NCBI GenBank assembly: GCA_016987375.1
Contig: PJRA01000506.1
Coordinates: forward strand, 3,369-58,956
Length of the DNA stretch: 55,588 bases
Direction: 5' to 3'
Origin: Brachionus koreanus
Taxonomy: Eukaryota; Rotifera; Eurotatoria; Ploima; Brachionidae
Below the pieces are notes generated by a model. It did not search any database. It worked only from the letters and a program-made list of their open reading frames with translations, and was not told where the DNA came from. The first letter of the stretch is position 1. Every line of letters starts with the position of its first letter. The position numbers were made by a program, and so were the translations under genes. This document shows, in pieces, positions 20,498 to 30,220 of the stretch.

Positions 20498-22911
20498 CTA
20501 AAGATATTCCAAAGGATCTCTGTCAATTTCTGAGAGCAAAATTTCGACATTTTCATTGTTTTTTTCCAGAAGCTGAGTGAATTGCTTTCTGAAAAATTCT
20601 CGGTAGCCTCTTTCATTGTTGGAGTGATCAGTAACTATTACAGAGACGCCTCGATGAGTTTCATGCAAAATTTCGTGATGTGAAAATTCGCCTGTTATTA
20701 TTAAATCTGCATTTGTATTATTTAATAATTTGCTTCCCGAGCCTGCTCCTACAGCTATTGTCTTAACTTCATCCTCTTAAAAATATGTTTTTAATTTAAA
20801 TTTTTTTAGTATAACACTAGATAGCCTGGTTGATTTTAAATCAATCTTAATATTTCAGATTAAAATATCTAAAAAATTTTAAAAAAATATTTAAAAAATA
20901 ATTAAATTTTTTTAGATCATAAATTCACTTTTTTTACAAAACATGTTTTCTTCAAATGATAGTCAAAGTAAAATTTTTTAAATAGGAACTTAAAAATATC
21001 CACGGGCTTTCTAGAATATATAATTTAATTTTAATTCAAATTAAAAAATATTAAAATATTGAATTTACAATGATAAAGACCTACCAAGTGATTTTCCATT
21101 TGCAATAGCTAATCGAATAGTCTTCATTTGAAAATGAGATTTAACTTTCTCAACTACTTCTTTAAGCCTTAGAGGTTTTGATAGATAGCCAAGTCTCCCT
21201 AGACCGGAATTTTTCATCAATGGCTTAAAAAAACAAGTTTTAAAAAATTTATTTAATGCGGTTTTAAAAATTGTTCAACACTTTGTAATTCTAATTAAAA
21301 TTTTGAAACTTCAAACATTAAAAAAATCTCAAATTTTCTTTTATTTTTTTTTCAATTTTTAAAATTTAAAATTATTTTATTTTAAAAATCTATATTTTTT
21401 GATGAATTAAATAAATAATGAATATTTTAAATTCAACTTGACTTGTAAATTTTTTTTTCGAAAAAAAACAGTATTAATTACATTTTTTTAAGTTTAAATT
21501 TTAACTTAACAATTAAATATTAATAAGATAATATAATATTAATATTAAATATTAATATTTTAAAGTCAATTTTATCAAATTTTTGACCATTAGAACAAAG
21601 GTTATAAAATTTTTTCACTTTCTGTAATGATTAATAGAATTTAAAGGAAATTGATTTAATTAGAATTTTTAATATATGATATTAAACGTCAATTCTTGTA
21701 GCTGATTATTAAATTCATTAAATCATATTTCTGAATTCCAATAAATTTTTTTAGAACAAATTTAAAATTTATATATCATACAGTGATTCTATTAACTTTG
21801 TAACTTTTTGAGGTGAGGCAGAGAATTTATCTAAAAAAAATTTTAAATAATAAAATTTGAACATCTACCTCAAACACAGCCTCATTTCAAAAAGATACAA
21901 AATTAATTAGTAAAATTCAAAAATCCATGAGTTGCTGCTACTTTTTAAAAAAAAAAGCATTTTAAATTTTTTGAAGGCTAAGAAAGAAAAGAAAAAAGTA
22001 ATAAATTTTATCAAAAAAAGGCTGCAAACAAAACTTAAAACCGTCTTTAATCTCATACTCTACCTTTTCCATATTTGTTATTCTTAAGCTACTAAATGCG
22101 TTCAAATCTGAATTATTCAGTGATCGAATTGATTCCATTAAAGCTACGACTCCTTTTGGACTAGTTAAAAATTCCATTTCAAAAAAATCAGTTTCGTTCG
22201 ACTCGATTAGTCTTTTGTATTTTACATATATTATTTTATTTTAAAATATTTTCTATCCTACCTTTTAGCTCCAATAAATCTGATGCTATCAGTTAATGTC
22301 ACATTCTTAACTAAAATTTCTTGAATATCCGAAGAAACATTAATTTTGACATTTTTTGTAAATCCTGATGGATGTATTAGATTAGAAATAGGTTCAACTG
22401 GCTCAATTTTTTTAGTTTCTAATAAAAAAATTATCAAATTATTTACCAACTAAATTTTTATTATACCAAAAGCACTTAAAATCCAATCATTTATTCCACC
22501 TTCAATACAGTCCCAACTGGTATGAGGTGAATAAATCGCTATTCTTTTTTCTATACATTTTACTATGGACCTTTCTTTCCAGTCTGATTGAGTTAGTTTT
22601 TTTAAAGGTCTAAAAATTGCTGGGTGATAGCTAACAATTAAGTTAACTTCTTTTTTAATTGCTTCCTCTAATACAGGTTCTGTCAAATCGTTGGTTAGGA
22701 ACATTTTTGTCACCAAAAGAGGCTCTGACGGTTCAACCAAAAGACCAACATTATCCCAATCACATGCAATGCTCAAATTGGCATATTCGTTCAATCTTTT
22801 ACAAACCAATCTTAAATCCATATTTTTTCTAGTAAAATTAAGAGAAAATTTTTGCTTAGCCAAAATAAATTTGTCAATTTTGCAAGCGTTTTTAAAAGCT
22901 AAACCCAACAT
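20498..22911 (-). CDS. NIF3L1: NIF3-like protein 1 (388 aa)
   Basis: Five exons on the minus strand: 22911-22467, 22418-22262, 22211-22064, 21223-21085 and 20775-20498. Phases are 1, 2, 0, 1. After a basic N-terminal extension of about 30 residues, the NIF3/DUF34 fold begins (MDLRLVCKRLNEYA, then CDWDNVGLLVEPSEP). Conserved metal-site and family motifs are SYHPAIFRP, IYSPHTSWD, GRLGYLSKPL, ITGEFSHHE and VTDHSNNERGY, and the protein ends SEIDRDPLEYL. Both NIF3 halves are present, so it should be intact. The family binds two metals through His/Asp/Glu. Human NIF3L1 is mainly cytoplasmic and has been linked to transcriptional regulation and NAD-metabolite repair, without a settled function. The N-terminal extension (MLGLAFKNACKIDKF) is amphipathic and could be mitochondrial, but an internal Met at the family start makes this uncertain. 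The introns between exons 3, 4 and 5 are unusually long (840 and 309 bp). Confidence 0.92.
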
Positions 22912-23121
22912 ACAGACAATTTGAGATTGAATGAAATAAATATTTAAATGCTAATTAAAGGCGCGCATGAATTTAGAACATTTTTTAACAAAAATTTGCA
23001 TTATTTTTACAGAATTTTTCAAATTCAAATTTTTCAAAATAAATTAATAATAATTATTTAAAAAATAATCAATCGATTGAAAACTGCGAAAAAAAATTCT
23101 GGAGAAAGTTAGCAATTGTAA
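22912..23121. promoter_or_regulatory. Divergent promoter region between NIF3L1 and GID4
   Basis: Only 210 bp separate the two opposed start codons, so both 5' UTRs and core promoters must fit here. The sequence holds a GGCGCGC patch (22960-22966) in otherwise AT-rich DNA and inverted AT runs. No TATA box is convincing for either side. Confidence 0.5.
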
Positions 23122-23961
23122 ATGCCTTCTAAAACAATAATTGAACCTCTTATACCAGAGAACAATAAGACTGTAGGTTCCTATCGAACCATATTATACA
23201 ATGGATCCAAGTTTGTTGGATATCAAAAAAGCCAAGGGTTTACTTACGACGTTGAAGTAGTTCTTCAAGTACAAATCTAAAGCTTATTTTTATATTTTTA
23301 AAAAAAATTGTTTACTTCTTTACAAAAGCATGTTGATATTGAGAATTCTTATCTATGTGGGTTTTTAAAAATAAAAGGACTAACAAAAGAATATCCAACG
23401 CTCACTACGTTTTTTGACGCGGAAATTATAAGTGAAAAACATCCTTTTTTGACTAGAAAATGGGACGCTGACGAAGAAGTCGATCGAAAGCATTGGGTAA
23501 CTTTTTTTGTCTTAATTTAAATTAATTTTTGAGCAATTTCATTAGAACAAATTTAATTCGTTTGCTAGCTATGCAAAAAATTTTAACAACGACGACTTCA
23601 ATTATGAACAAATAAAGGACTCGGATTGTGTCTTTATGAGATGGAAGGTAACTTTTCTATTTCAGTTATCTTGTATGAAATAAGAGTTCTTAATGATGGA
23701 ATTTTTTGATATTAAAGGAATTATTTTTGGTACCTGATCATACAATTCGGGATATAACCGGAGCTAGTTTTGCCGGATTTTATTACATTTGCTTTCAAAA
23801 ATCGACATCTTCTATTGATGGATTTTATTATCATCGTTCATCTGAACAGTAAAAAAATAATTTTTGAATTCATTTCGATATATATTTTCTTTTTTAGATT
23901 TCAAAGCTTAAGTCTAAATCATATTAAAGAAAATAGTACTGGGAATTATGAGTTTCGATAA
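23122..23961 (+). CDS. GID4: Glucose-induced degradation protein 4 homologue, CTLH/GID E3 substrate receptor (203 aa)
   Basis: Five exons: 23122-23268, 23329-23496, 23546-23647, 23718-23848 and 23898-23961. Phases are 0, 0, 0, 2. The product is nearly the bare Vid24/GID4 beta-barrel. It runs [105 protein letters not shown] and [10 protein letters not shown], ending YEFR-stop like other animal GID4. In the CTLH/GID RING ligase this subunit binds proteins with N-terminal proline or related hydrophobic N-degrons. It lacks the ~100-residue disordered N-terminus of mammalian GID4; the in-frame ATG is 49 codons before the first splice. It shares a short divergent promoter with NIF3L1. All barrel segments are intact. 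Confidence 0.95.
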
Positions 23962-24544
23962 ATCGAATAAAAAAGTCTAGTTATATTTTTTAAGCGAATT
24001 ATTTTTAATTGTATTTATATAATAAAATTTAATTAAAATTCCTATTAATCAAATAAATAAAAAAAATTAATAAAATTTTTATTAGATAAAGCTTCAAAAT
24101 TAATTGTTTAAAAAAAATTGGAAAATTCTAGCTGTTTTATAAGAATTTAAATATAAGTCAAAACCATTTTTTTTTAAAGCTCCATTCAGAACTTTATTAT
24201 AAAGACATTTTATTAATTATTCATCTTTTTTTTCTAAAAATTTTATCCATGAAGCATTGAATTAATTTTCAAAGGTAAGCGATAGATTTTCTAATATAGA
24301 ATAGACCAATAATGACAAATTAGGCTTGATCAGAAAATATAGATTTTAAAAACGAAAGTTTTGTGAAGTTGAGTAAAAAAATAAAGTAGAAACAATAAAA
24401 AATTCTTTAAAATTTAGAGAAAATTTGATATTTATGATTACAAAAATTCAACATGCTTTTCGATTTTTTCAAAAATTACACCAAATTCATAAAATTACCT
24501 TTTTTTCAGAATTATATCATATGTCCGATATTAAGGACTAAGGT
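23962..24544. other. 3' flank of GID4, AT-rich
   Basis: Polyadenylation-like AATAAA elements (for example near 23966 and 24021). No other feature is supportable up to the LINE remnant. Confidence 0.4.
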
Positions 24545-24870
24545 TCATAATTCTAATTTGAAATTCTAATTTGGGGGTTTCGGTTTTTCAGAGGCTTAAT
24601 TGCAGTTTCTATTTCATTTTGACTTGAAACTTCTGTGTCAATATCGAGGTCAATGCTAGCTGGGTCAGTTTCTTAGTATCCTTTAGGTTCTGGTACATTT
24701 AAAAAAATTTTTTTTATGTATTGATGTGTTTTATCATACCATTTCTTCTCGCCATATCTTGCTGAAAATTGTTCAGGAGCTTGACTATACATATCAGTCC
24801 TCTGGTATGTATGACAAAATGTTTTATAGCAATTGGCGAGTAATAACACTACTACAAATTGCAAGCAAGG
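24545..24870 (-). mobile_element. LINE remnant: endonuclease-RT linker piece, minus strand
   Basis: Minus-strand translation gives a segment with KKWYDKTHQYIKKIFLNVPEP, a stop, then SIDLDIDTEVSSQNEIETAIK followed by PLKNRNP. This corresponds to the W-x2-H...LN-x-P and the 'xxEIxxAIKxLKNxKAPG' linker that precedes the RT domain in many LINEs. It is truncated before the catalytic motifs and has stops, so it is dead. It lies against an oppositely oriented RT piece (from 24895), giving a head-to-head arrangement. Confidence 0.65.
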
Positions 24871-24894
24871 CGTTCTGAAGCATAATTTTGCAAA

Positions 24895-25715
24895 GAATCA
24901 GAAACTCCTGGGATGTTACACTTAGAGAAGAGCAGGATATAGACAAGAGAGAGGATCCATAGACCAGATATTTTCTTAATTCTGCAAAAAGGACAGTGTA
25001 AGAATTTCAAAAAGTTAACAGGAGTCAGGCAAGGGTGCGTTCTCTATCCGACACTTTTCCTAATAATGATTGATTATGTAATGAAGACAACAACTGTCAG
25101 TGCGAGGACTATACAATGGGGATTAACAGCAAAGTATGAAAACTTAGACTTTGCGGATGATCTGGTAGTGCTAATATCTAATACAGAATAACAAATGCAT
25201 ATGAATACACAAGGTTTGGCGAAGAATGCTAAACTAAATGGACTCGAAATTAATGTGACCAAAACAAAAGCTATGTCGCATAAAATTGAAAGGAAACAAA
25301 ACTCAAATTGAACAACTCTGTAGTTAAAGCAGTACTGATGTACGGAAGTGAATGTTGAAGGATATGTGAATCTGACAAATAAGTATGAACACCTTTCACA
25401 CTGGAAGCCTGCGAAGTATTCTTGGCCTGAAACATTGTTGAATGATGACCTATAAAAAAGAAAAAATTCAGAGCAATTAAGTCAATGCATTAAGAACAAA
25501 AGATTGCGATGACTTGAGCATGTACAAAGAATGAAAGAAAAAAACCCAAGCGCGACGTAAGGTAAGAAAACCAGCAGTAACATGGAGGTCAACAAACATG
25601 AAAGAGATCATCAAAATGGAAATGACATGGGGAAAAGCAAGACTAAAGACAAAAGATCGACTTGAGTGGAAATCAAAAGTAATGACTATGTTGCTATGTT
25701 GCACAAGGAGTCAAT
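24895..25715 (+). mobile_element. Decayed LINE reverse transcriptase, plus strand
   Basis: Plus-strand translation, across several stops and frameshifts, shows AGYRQERGSIDQIF, then after a deletion TGVRQGCVLYPTLFLIMIDY. Next come the catalytic box NLDFADDLVVLIS, GLEINVTKTKAM, a second deletion, LNNSVVKAVLMYGSECW, and C-terminal parts EIIKMEMTWGKARL, DRLEWKSKV and LLCCTRSQYG. The order matches the RT, thumb and C-terminal region of non-LTR elements. Relative to the copy at the window end it lacks the block between the INVTKTK and ETKLKL segments (compare 55318-55497). It is non-functional. Confidence 0.85.
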
Positions 25716-25824
25716 ACGGAAAAAAAAAATTTTATATATTTTATTTAATTAAATTTCAATTTATCAAAAAAGGAGAATTTTTGTTTAATTTGTATTTGAA
25801 TTTCACTATACCTTAAGCAAACAA

Positions 25825-25896
25825 GGTTCCATGGTGTAATGGTTAGCACTCTAGACTCTGAATCTAGCGATCCGAGTTCGAGTCTCGGTGGGACCT
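25825..25896 (+). tRNA. tRNA-Gln (anticodon CTG)
   Basis: A 72-nt canonical cloverleaf. The acceptor stem GGTTCCA pairs with TGGGACC (one T-G wobble) and T73 is the discriminator. The D arm has TGGTGTAATGGTTAGCAC, the anticodon stem CTAGA/TCTAG encloses loop CTCTGAA (anticodon CTG), and the T arm is CCGAG-TTCGAGT-CTCGG. Internal A box (TGGTGTAATGG) and B box (GTTCGAGTC) are intact. There is no intron. It sits just 3' of a LINE remnant. A short T run (25899-25904) follows and could terminate Pol III. Confidence 0.97.
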
Positions 25897-26539
25897 AATT
25901 TTTTAATATAATGTTTTTATTTTAAGATCTAGGGAATCGATTATTTTAAAATATGACGTAATTCTAAGACTTTTTTGATTATATCAGCAAAAAAGAATCA
26001 TTAAAGTTATTGAGTGACAAACATTACCAAGTAAGACAATACTTTTTTAAGTTATAAAGGAAATTTGTTCAACATTAAATAAAAATCTATTTTGCTATTT
26101 ATCGATATTTATTTAAAACTATTAAAACAAAAGAACCAAAAATAGCATAATTGTGCTTTTTAAGGCAAAAGAAACAATTTATATTTGATCATTAAAATTA
26201 AATATGACTTTATACATATTATTGAATGTTCAACTCGACAGTAAAAATCAATACTTAAAGCTTATTTTGCTTGATAGAAATTTGATTTAAGTTTATAAAT
26301 TGATTTAAATTTTTTTTTTACAAAATAGCAATAAAATCTAAATTTTATCAAAAAAAAATGATTGCTGCAGTTTTGGCTTCTCAATTGTCAAAAAAACGAC
26401 GAGTAATAAAGAGAAAAAATTCCGAAAAAAAGATCAACATTGAGAAAAAAAACATCCCGACTCAAAGTATTTTAATTATTTAAATTTAAAGCATAAATAA
26501 AATAAATTTAAAATAGAATTTAGACAGAAATTTTCCAAT
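25897..26539. other. Intergenic/5' leader with possible upstream exon
   Basis: AT-rich. An ATG at 26358 opens a basic reading frame (MIAAVLASQLSKKRRVIKRKNSEKK...) that stops 26 codons later or more depending on splicing. A possible donor CGACGA|GTAATA could join in phase to an acceptor TTAGACAG just before the ATG at 26540, adding MIAAVLASQLSKKRR to the next protein. This splice is unproven. Confidence 0.35.
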
Positions 26540-27121
26540 ATGGATAAAATAAATTTATTAAAAAGATACATTCATTTATTGAAAGTGTCGATGATTTCAT
26601 TTATTTTGAGTACAGTAATTCACATAGGTTCTGTTACTGGCTATTATTACATTTATTTGTTTTTAAATCCGGATGATCCCGGGCAAAAAAAATTCTATTC
26701 GGAAACAACATCACAGCAAGGAATTAATATAGGTGGAAAAATAATCAGTGGTGGAATTCAAAGTAATCGTCATAAAAGCTATTTGATGCATTTAGTAAGA
26801 GAATATTATAAGGGAATGTCAAAACTATTTTTGATACAATTCGGTCTGATTTATTTATTAATACTAACTGTATTTAAGTTTTTCCCAGAAAGAGAAAAAC
26901 TCAAAGAAGACACTAAAAAAATGTTGGGTATTGATAATGAAAGTGAAGATGCATTGATAAAATCACAGAAAAATGCTAAGAAAAAAGTACTTTTTAGAAA
27001 AAAATTAGTTGAAAATTTTTCGGCTGAAGGATATGAGGATATTAGCGATGATGAAATAGAGGAGAGTGATTCAAAAAATTCATTAGAGTTTGGTTTTATT
27101 GAAGATAAAAAGCAAAATTAG
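26540..27121 (+). CDS. Unrecognised two-TM protein with acidic C-tail (193 aa)
   Basis: Single-exon frame from ATG 26540 to TAG. A short amphipathic start (MDKINLLKRYIHLLK) leads into hydrophobic segment 1 (about residues 17-43: MISFILSTVIHIGSVTGYYY...). A polar loop follows with PDDPGQKKFYS and GGKIISGGIQS. Segment 2 (about 97-116) has LFLIQFGLIYLLILTVFKFF. A Lys-rich helix and an acidic tail (EDISDDEIEESDS) end the protein. Codon content is consistent with a real gene, and stop-free length is well above background for this AT content. I do not recognise the family. Upstream an exon encoding a basic peptide may be spliced on (see 25897-26539). It is convergent with the Rab gene, whose stop is only 60 bp away. 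Confidence 0.6.
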   Translation: MDKINLLKRYIHLLKVSMISFILSTVIHIGSVTGYYYIYLFLNPDDPGQKKFYSETTSQQGINIGGKIISGGIQSNRHKSYLMHLVREYYKGMSKLFLIQFGLIYLLILTVFKFFPEREKLKEDTKKMLGIDNESEDALIKSQKNAKKKVLFRKKLVENFSAEGYEDISDDEIEESDSKNSLEFGFIEDKKQN

Positions 27122-27180
27122 AACTTTTTTAATTTCACAATTTATTTATTTTAAAATAAAAATATTTATTTAAAAAACTT

Positions 27181-28731
27181 TTAACAACATTTGTTTACTT
27201 CGAAAACATCAATTTCTTCTTTTGAATCTAAAAAGAACTTAAATTTAATAAAAACTTAGATCTAAATGTGAAAATTTAAGAAAATATTTATTTTTGTTTA
27301 AGGTAAAACTATTAAGAAATTAGTTTGATGAAAGATTTATCAAATTTATTTGAGAAGGTATTATTTATTTATAATAAAGAGTCTTATCCTGTCATATGTT
27401 TTATGCAAAAAAAATTTTGTGTATGCAAAAGCATCCTTAGTTTTTCATCAAAAAAAGAAGCGTGAATTAAGCTTGAAATATTTTTGAATAAAATTTGCTT
27501 CATCTAATATTTAAATCAATTTTAGACAACTAAACCAAAATTGTTTTTCTTGTTTTAAATTCTTAATCAAAAATTGCTTTCAGTTTCTAAATTACTTTTT
27601 AAATTAATATTTAATTACTTTTTTTTTCTGATTTAACTAACAAAATAATAAAATTGTAAGAACAAGCCAAAAATTCGGATATTTTGTTAAATAAATATTT
27701 TTAAAAAGATACCTTTAAAATTTTCATTACACAGCGAAAAATTTTTTCCAATTTTTTTTTCAACTTGTTCTTTAAAGTCGGGTTGCGTAATTTCATTTTT
27801 TATCGATCGATTGAATGTCAATCCAGCAATTCTTTTGAACAATTTTTCAACATTCTCCCCTTTGTTTTTATTAAGAAAATTAAGTTTTTATCAAAATAAA
27901 AACACGCTAATTACCTGTTAGTGAAGAAACAGGCCAATACTCAGCATTTAATCGAGCAGCTAAACCAGAGGCATTTTTATGGACTTTATTTTTCAAATCA
28001 TATGTTTTTTTGTCCTTGTTGCAAAAATTTAATTTTGGTACACAAGTTAAGTATCATACCAATAAATCCTTTTTGGTTCCAACTAAGAAAATAAACGGGG
28101 TAGTTTGATTGTATTCTATAACTTCAAGTGCTTCCAGTAACCATTTTTCAGAGCCAAACAATGATTCAGTATCAGTTAAATCAAAAACAACGATTATGCT
28201 CTTAGCACCTGAGCAAAAACCACTTTTAGTTTTTAGGCTTTAAAGTTTGAAATAGTAAAATTACCTCTATAATAGGCTTTAAGCAAAAAATATTATAGAA
28301 TAAAAAATTTTGGAGTTAAAAATTACCTGAAGCGATACATTTAAATCTTTCTTGTCCTGCAGTGTCCCAAATTTGCAAATTAAAAAGTATATCTAGGATT
28401 AGAAATTGTTCCACTTCAAAATCAACACCAATTGTTGATTTGTAGTCTTTGCAAAAACAATTATTTACAAAACGTTGAACAAGACTAGTTTTTCCACAAC
28501 CTAGGCCGCCGATTACAATGACCTTGCTGGATCTCAAACTGTTTTAGAATTTTAAAATTTTTCAATTATTAAATTAAAATTTATTTACTCTTTTGTTGAT
28601 TTATTGAATTTTAAGCATCTTGAGTATTCTTTTACTTTATTGTCAAAATCAGTTTGTGGATATGGTGATTCAGAAAAGTAAGAAAGTGGAAAAAATTCTA
28701 TTTTTGTATCACTTGAATTTTTACGATTCAT
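27181..28731 (-). CDS. Rab34/Rab36-like small GTPase (269 aa)
   Basis: Seven exons on the minus strand: 28731-28589, 28538-28327, 28276-28265 (12 nt), 28208-28060, 28014-27915, 27859-27713 and 27227-27181. Phases are 2, 1, 1, 0, 1, 1. A 50-residue N-terminal extension (FFPLSYFSESPYP, DFDNKVKEYSRCLKF) parallels Rab34/36. G-domain motifs are P-loop GGLGCGKT (58-65), switch I STIGVDFEVE, WDTAGQERFKCIAS, G4 as VGTKKDL and G5 as VSSLTGENV, the last two in the form typical of Rab34. The C-terminus KCC-stop is a geranylgeranylation site. Rab34/36 act at Golgi and lysosome positioning, and Rab34 in ciliogenesis and Hedgehog signalling. A ~35-residue lysine-rich insert lies between the G domain and the tail (long intron 485 bp). 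The P-loop carries Leu at the Ras Gly12 position, as in Rab34. Confidence 0.9.
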
Positions 28732-30220
28732 TTTTCTTTTAATAAAATATAATTGATTCATTTTTTAAAATACTGTCCATTTCTAATAAATTATTCATAA
28801 ATTTATTTCTTTTGTTTCCATAGTATCTGTTGAAAATGATCTTAGAGAAGCTTTAAATGTCTTATCAAAAATAGTCTCTCAAATTAAGCTATTTTGTTTA
28901 AAACTTTGGTTAGTGATAGAGATTATTTTCAAATAAACCCAATTTTTTCAACATAATCACCACAAAATCTATTATTAAGCATTTTTAGATTAAGTTTAAA
29001 AAACATTGCACTTAAAATATGGGTAAATTAACCTAGGATGATTTTAATCCGATTCAAAATAAAAATTTATGACCATTTCAAGTAGCCAAAGAAGATATTA
29101 CTAGAGCAAAACGTTTTCTCAACTCTTAATTATCCAATATTTGATTAAAAAAAGCAGCATTATTTTCTTGGTATTTGATTTCTAATATTAATTGTAATTA
29201 TAAGATTTTTTCTAAACAAATTAATTATTGAAAGCCAAAAATAGGACTTTAAATTTTTTTCTACTAGAGTTAAAATGTTTTGAAAATTTAAGCTACATCA
29301 TTGTTTTATTTTTTTGATATTTTGCATTCAATTTAGTTATCTCTAATTTAAGAGGCTGAATCATTGAAAATTTCATGTTTCTTTATTTTTCATTAAATTT
29401 TAGCATTCGAAATTTTCAGTTCATCTTGTAAAACCAATTTTTTTTATATTTAAATTTAAAAGTTCTTTTAAAAGCTAGCCTAATTTCCAACAAACAAGAA
29501 TAAAATTTAAAATTAAATAATTCTAGATAAAACAAATATTCAATTAATCTTTTTTTATTAAAAATAAAATTTTTTAGTTTTTTAGATCGATCAAAAAATT
29601 TTTCTTTTATTTGAATAAACACCTTTCAATTCAAATAATACATTTCATAATTTCTTTTTTTAATATCTCTTGCAACAATGATTAAATCATTGCTTTTTTA
29701 TCAAAATATTAACAACTCTTAAAATACTATTGTTTTTTCACAATGAATTTCTTATACAAAATATTTACACTCTTTCTATTTTTTTTGTCTGTGAAAGTCT
29801 TATATTTCGAATTAGAAGTTTTTATAAAAATAAGAAAAACACAACTTTCTAAATTTTCTTTTGGTTATTTGTGTTTTTTATATTTAAGTCGTACCTAGAA
29901 AGGAAATTTGTATTCATTCTTGAAAAAATTAAGTACTTAAGATTATATAATACTTACTAGTCTATTTGAATTGTTTAAAAAATTACCTTAATTTATTTAA
30001 TTGTCTTTTTTTTTTTAAATATAAAAAGTTATCTGTATAAACATTTCCTTAGTTTTGTAGAAATTTCTAAGATTTTCTTTACCTTTAATTTAGAATTTGA
30101 ATTTTTTTTCTTTTGAAATATAGAAAGAGAGTTAAAAGATTTCTAAAATAATATTTGTTAATTTTTTTGATTTAGAAATGGAAAAAAATTGATCACATTT
30201 TTAGTAAGATTGTTCTAAAA
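28732..30220. other. Intergenic, AT-rich
   Basis: 1.5 kb between the divergent Rab and Fringe genes. No coding, RNA or repeat feature is supportable. A minus-strand ORF at 29416-29622 is a Phe/Lys/Leu string without context. Confidence 0.5.

Noticed and set aside
26358..26466. Basic peptide ORF as a firm first exon of the two-TM protein
   Set aside because: The obvious donor (CAAA|GTATTT) leaves a phase that does not match the downstream frame. Only a weaker donor/acceptor pair fits, so it is kept as a possibility.
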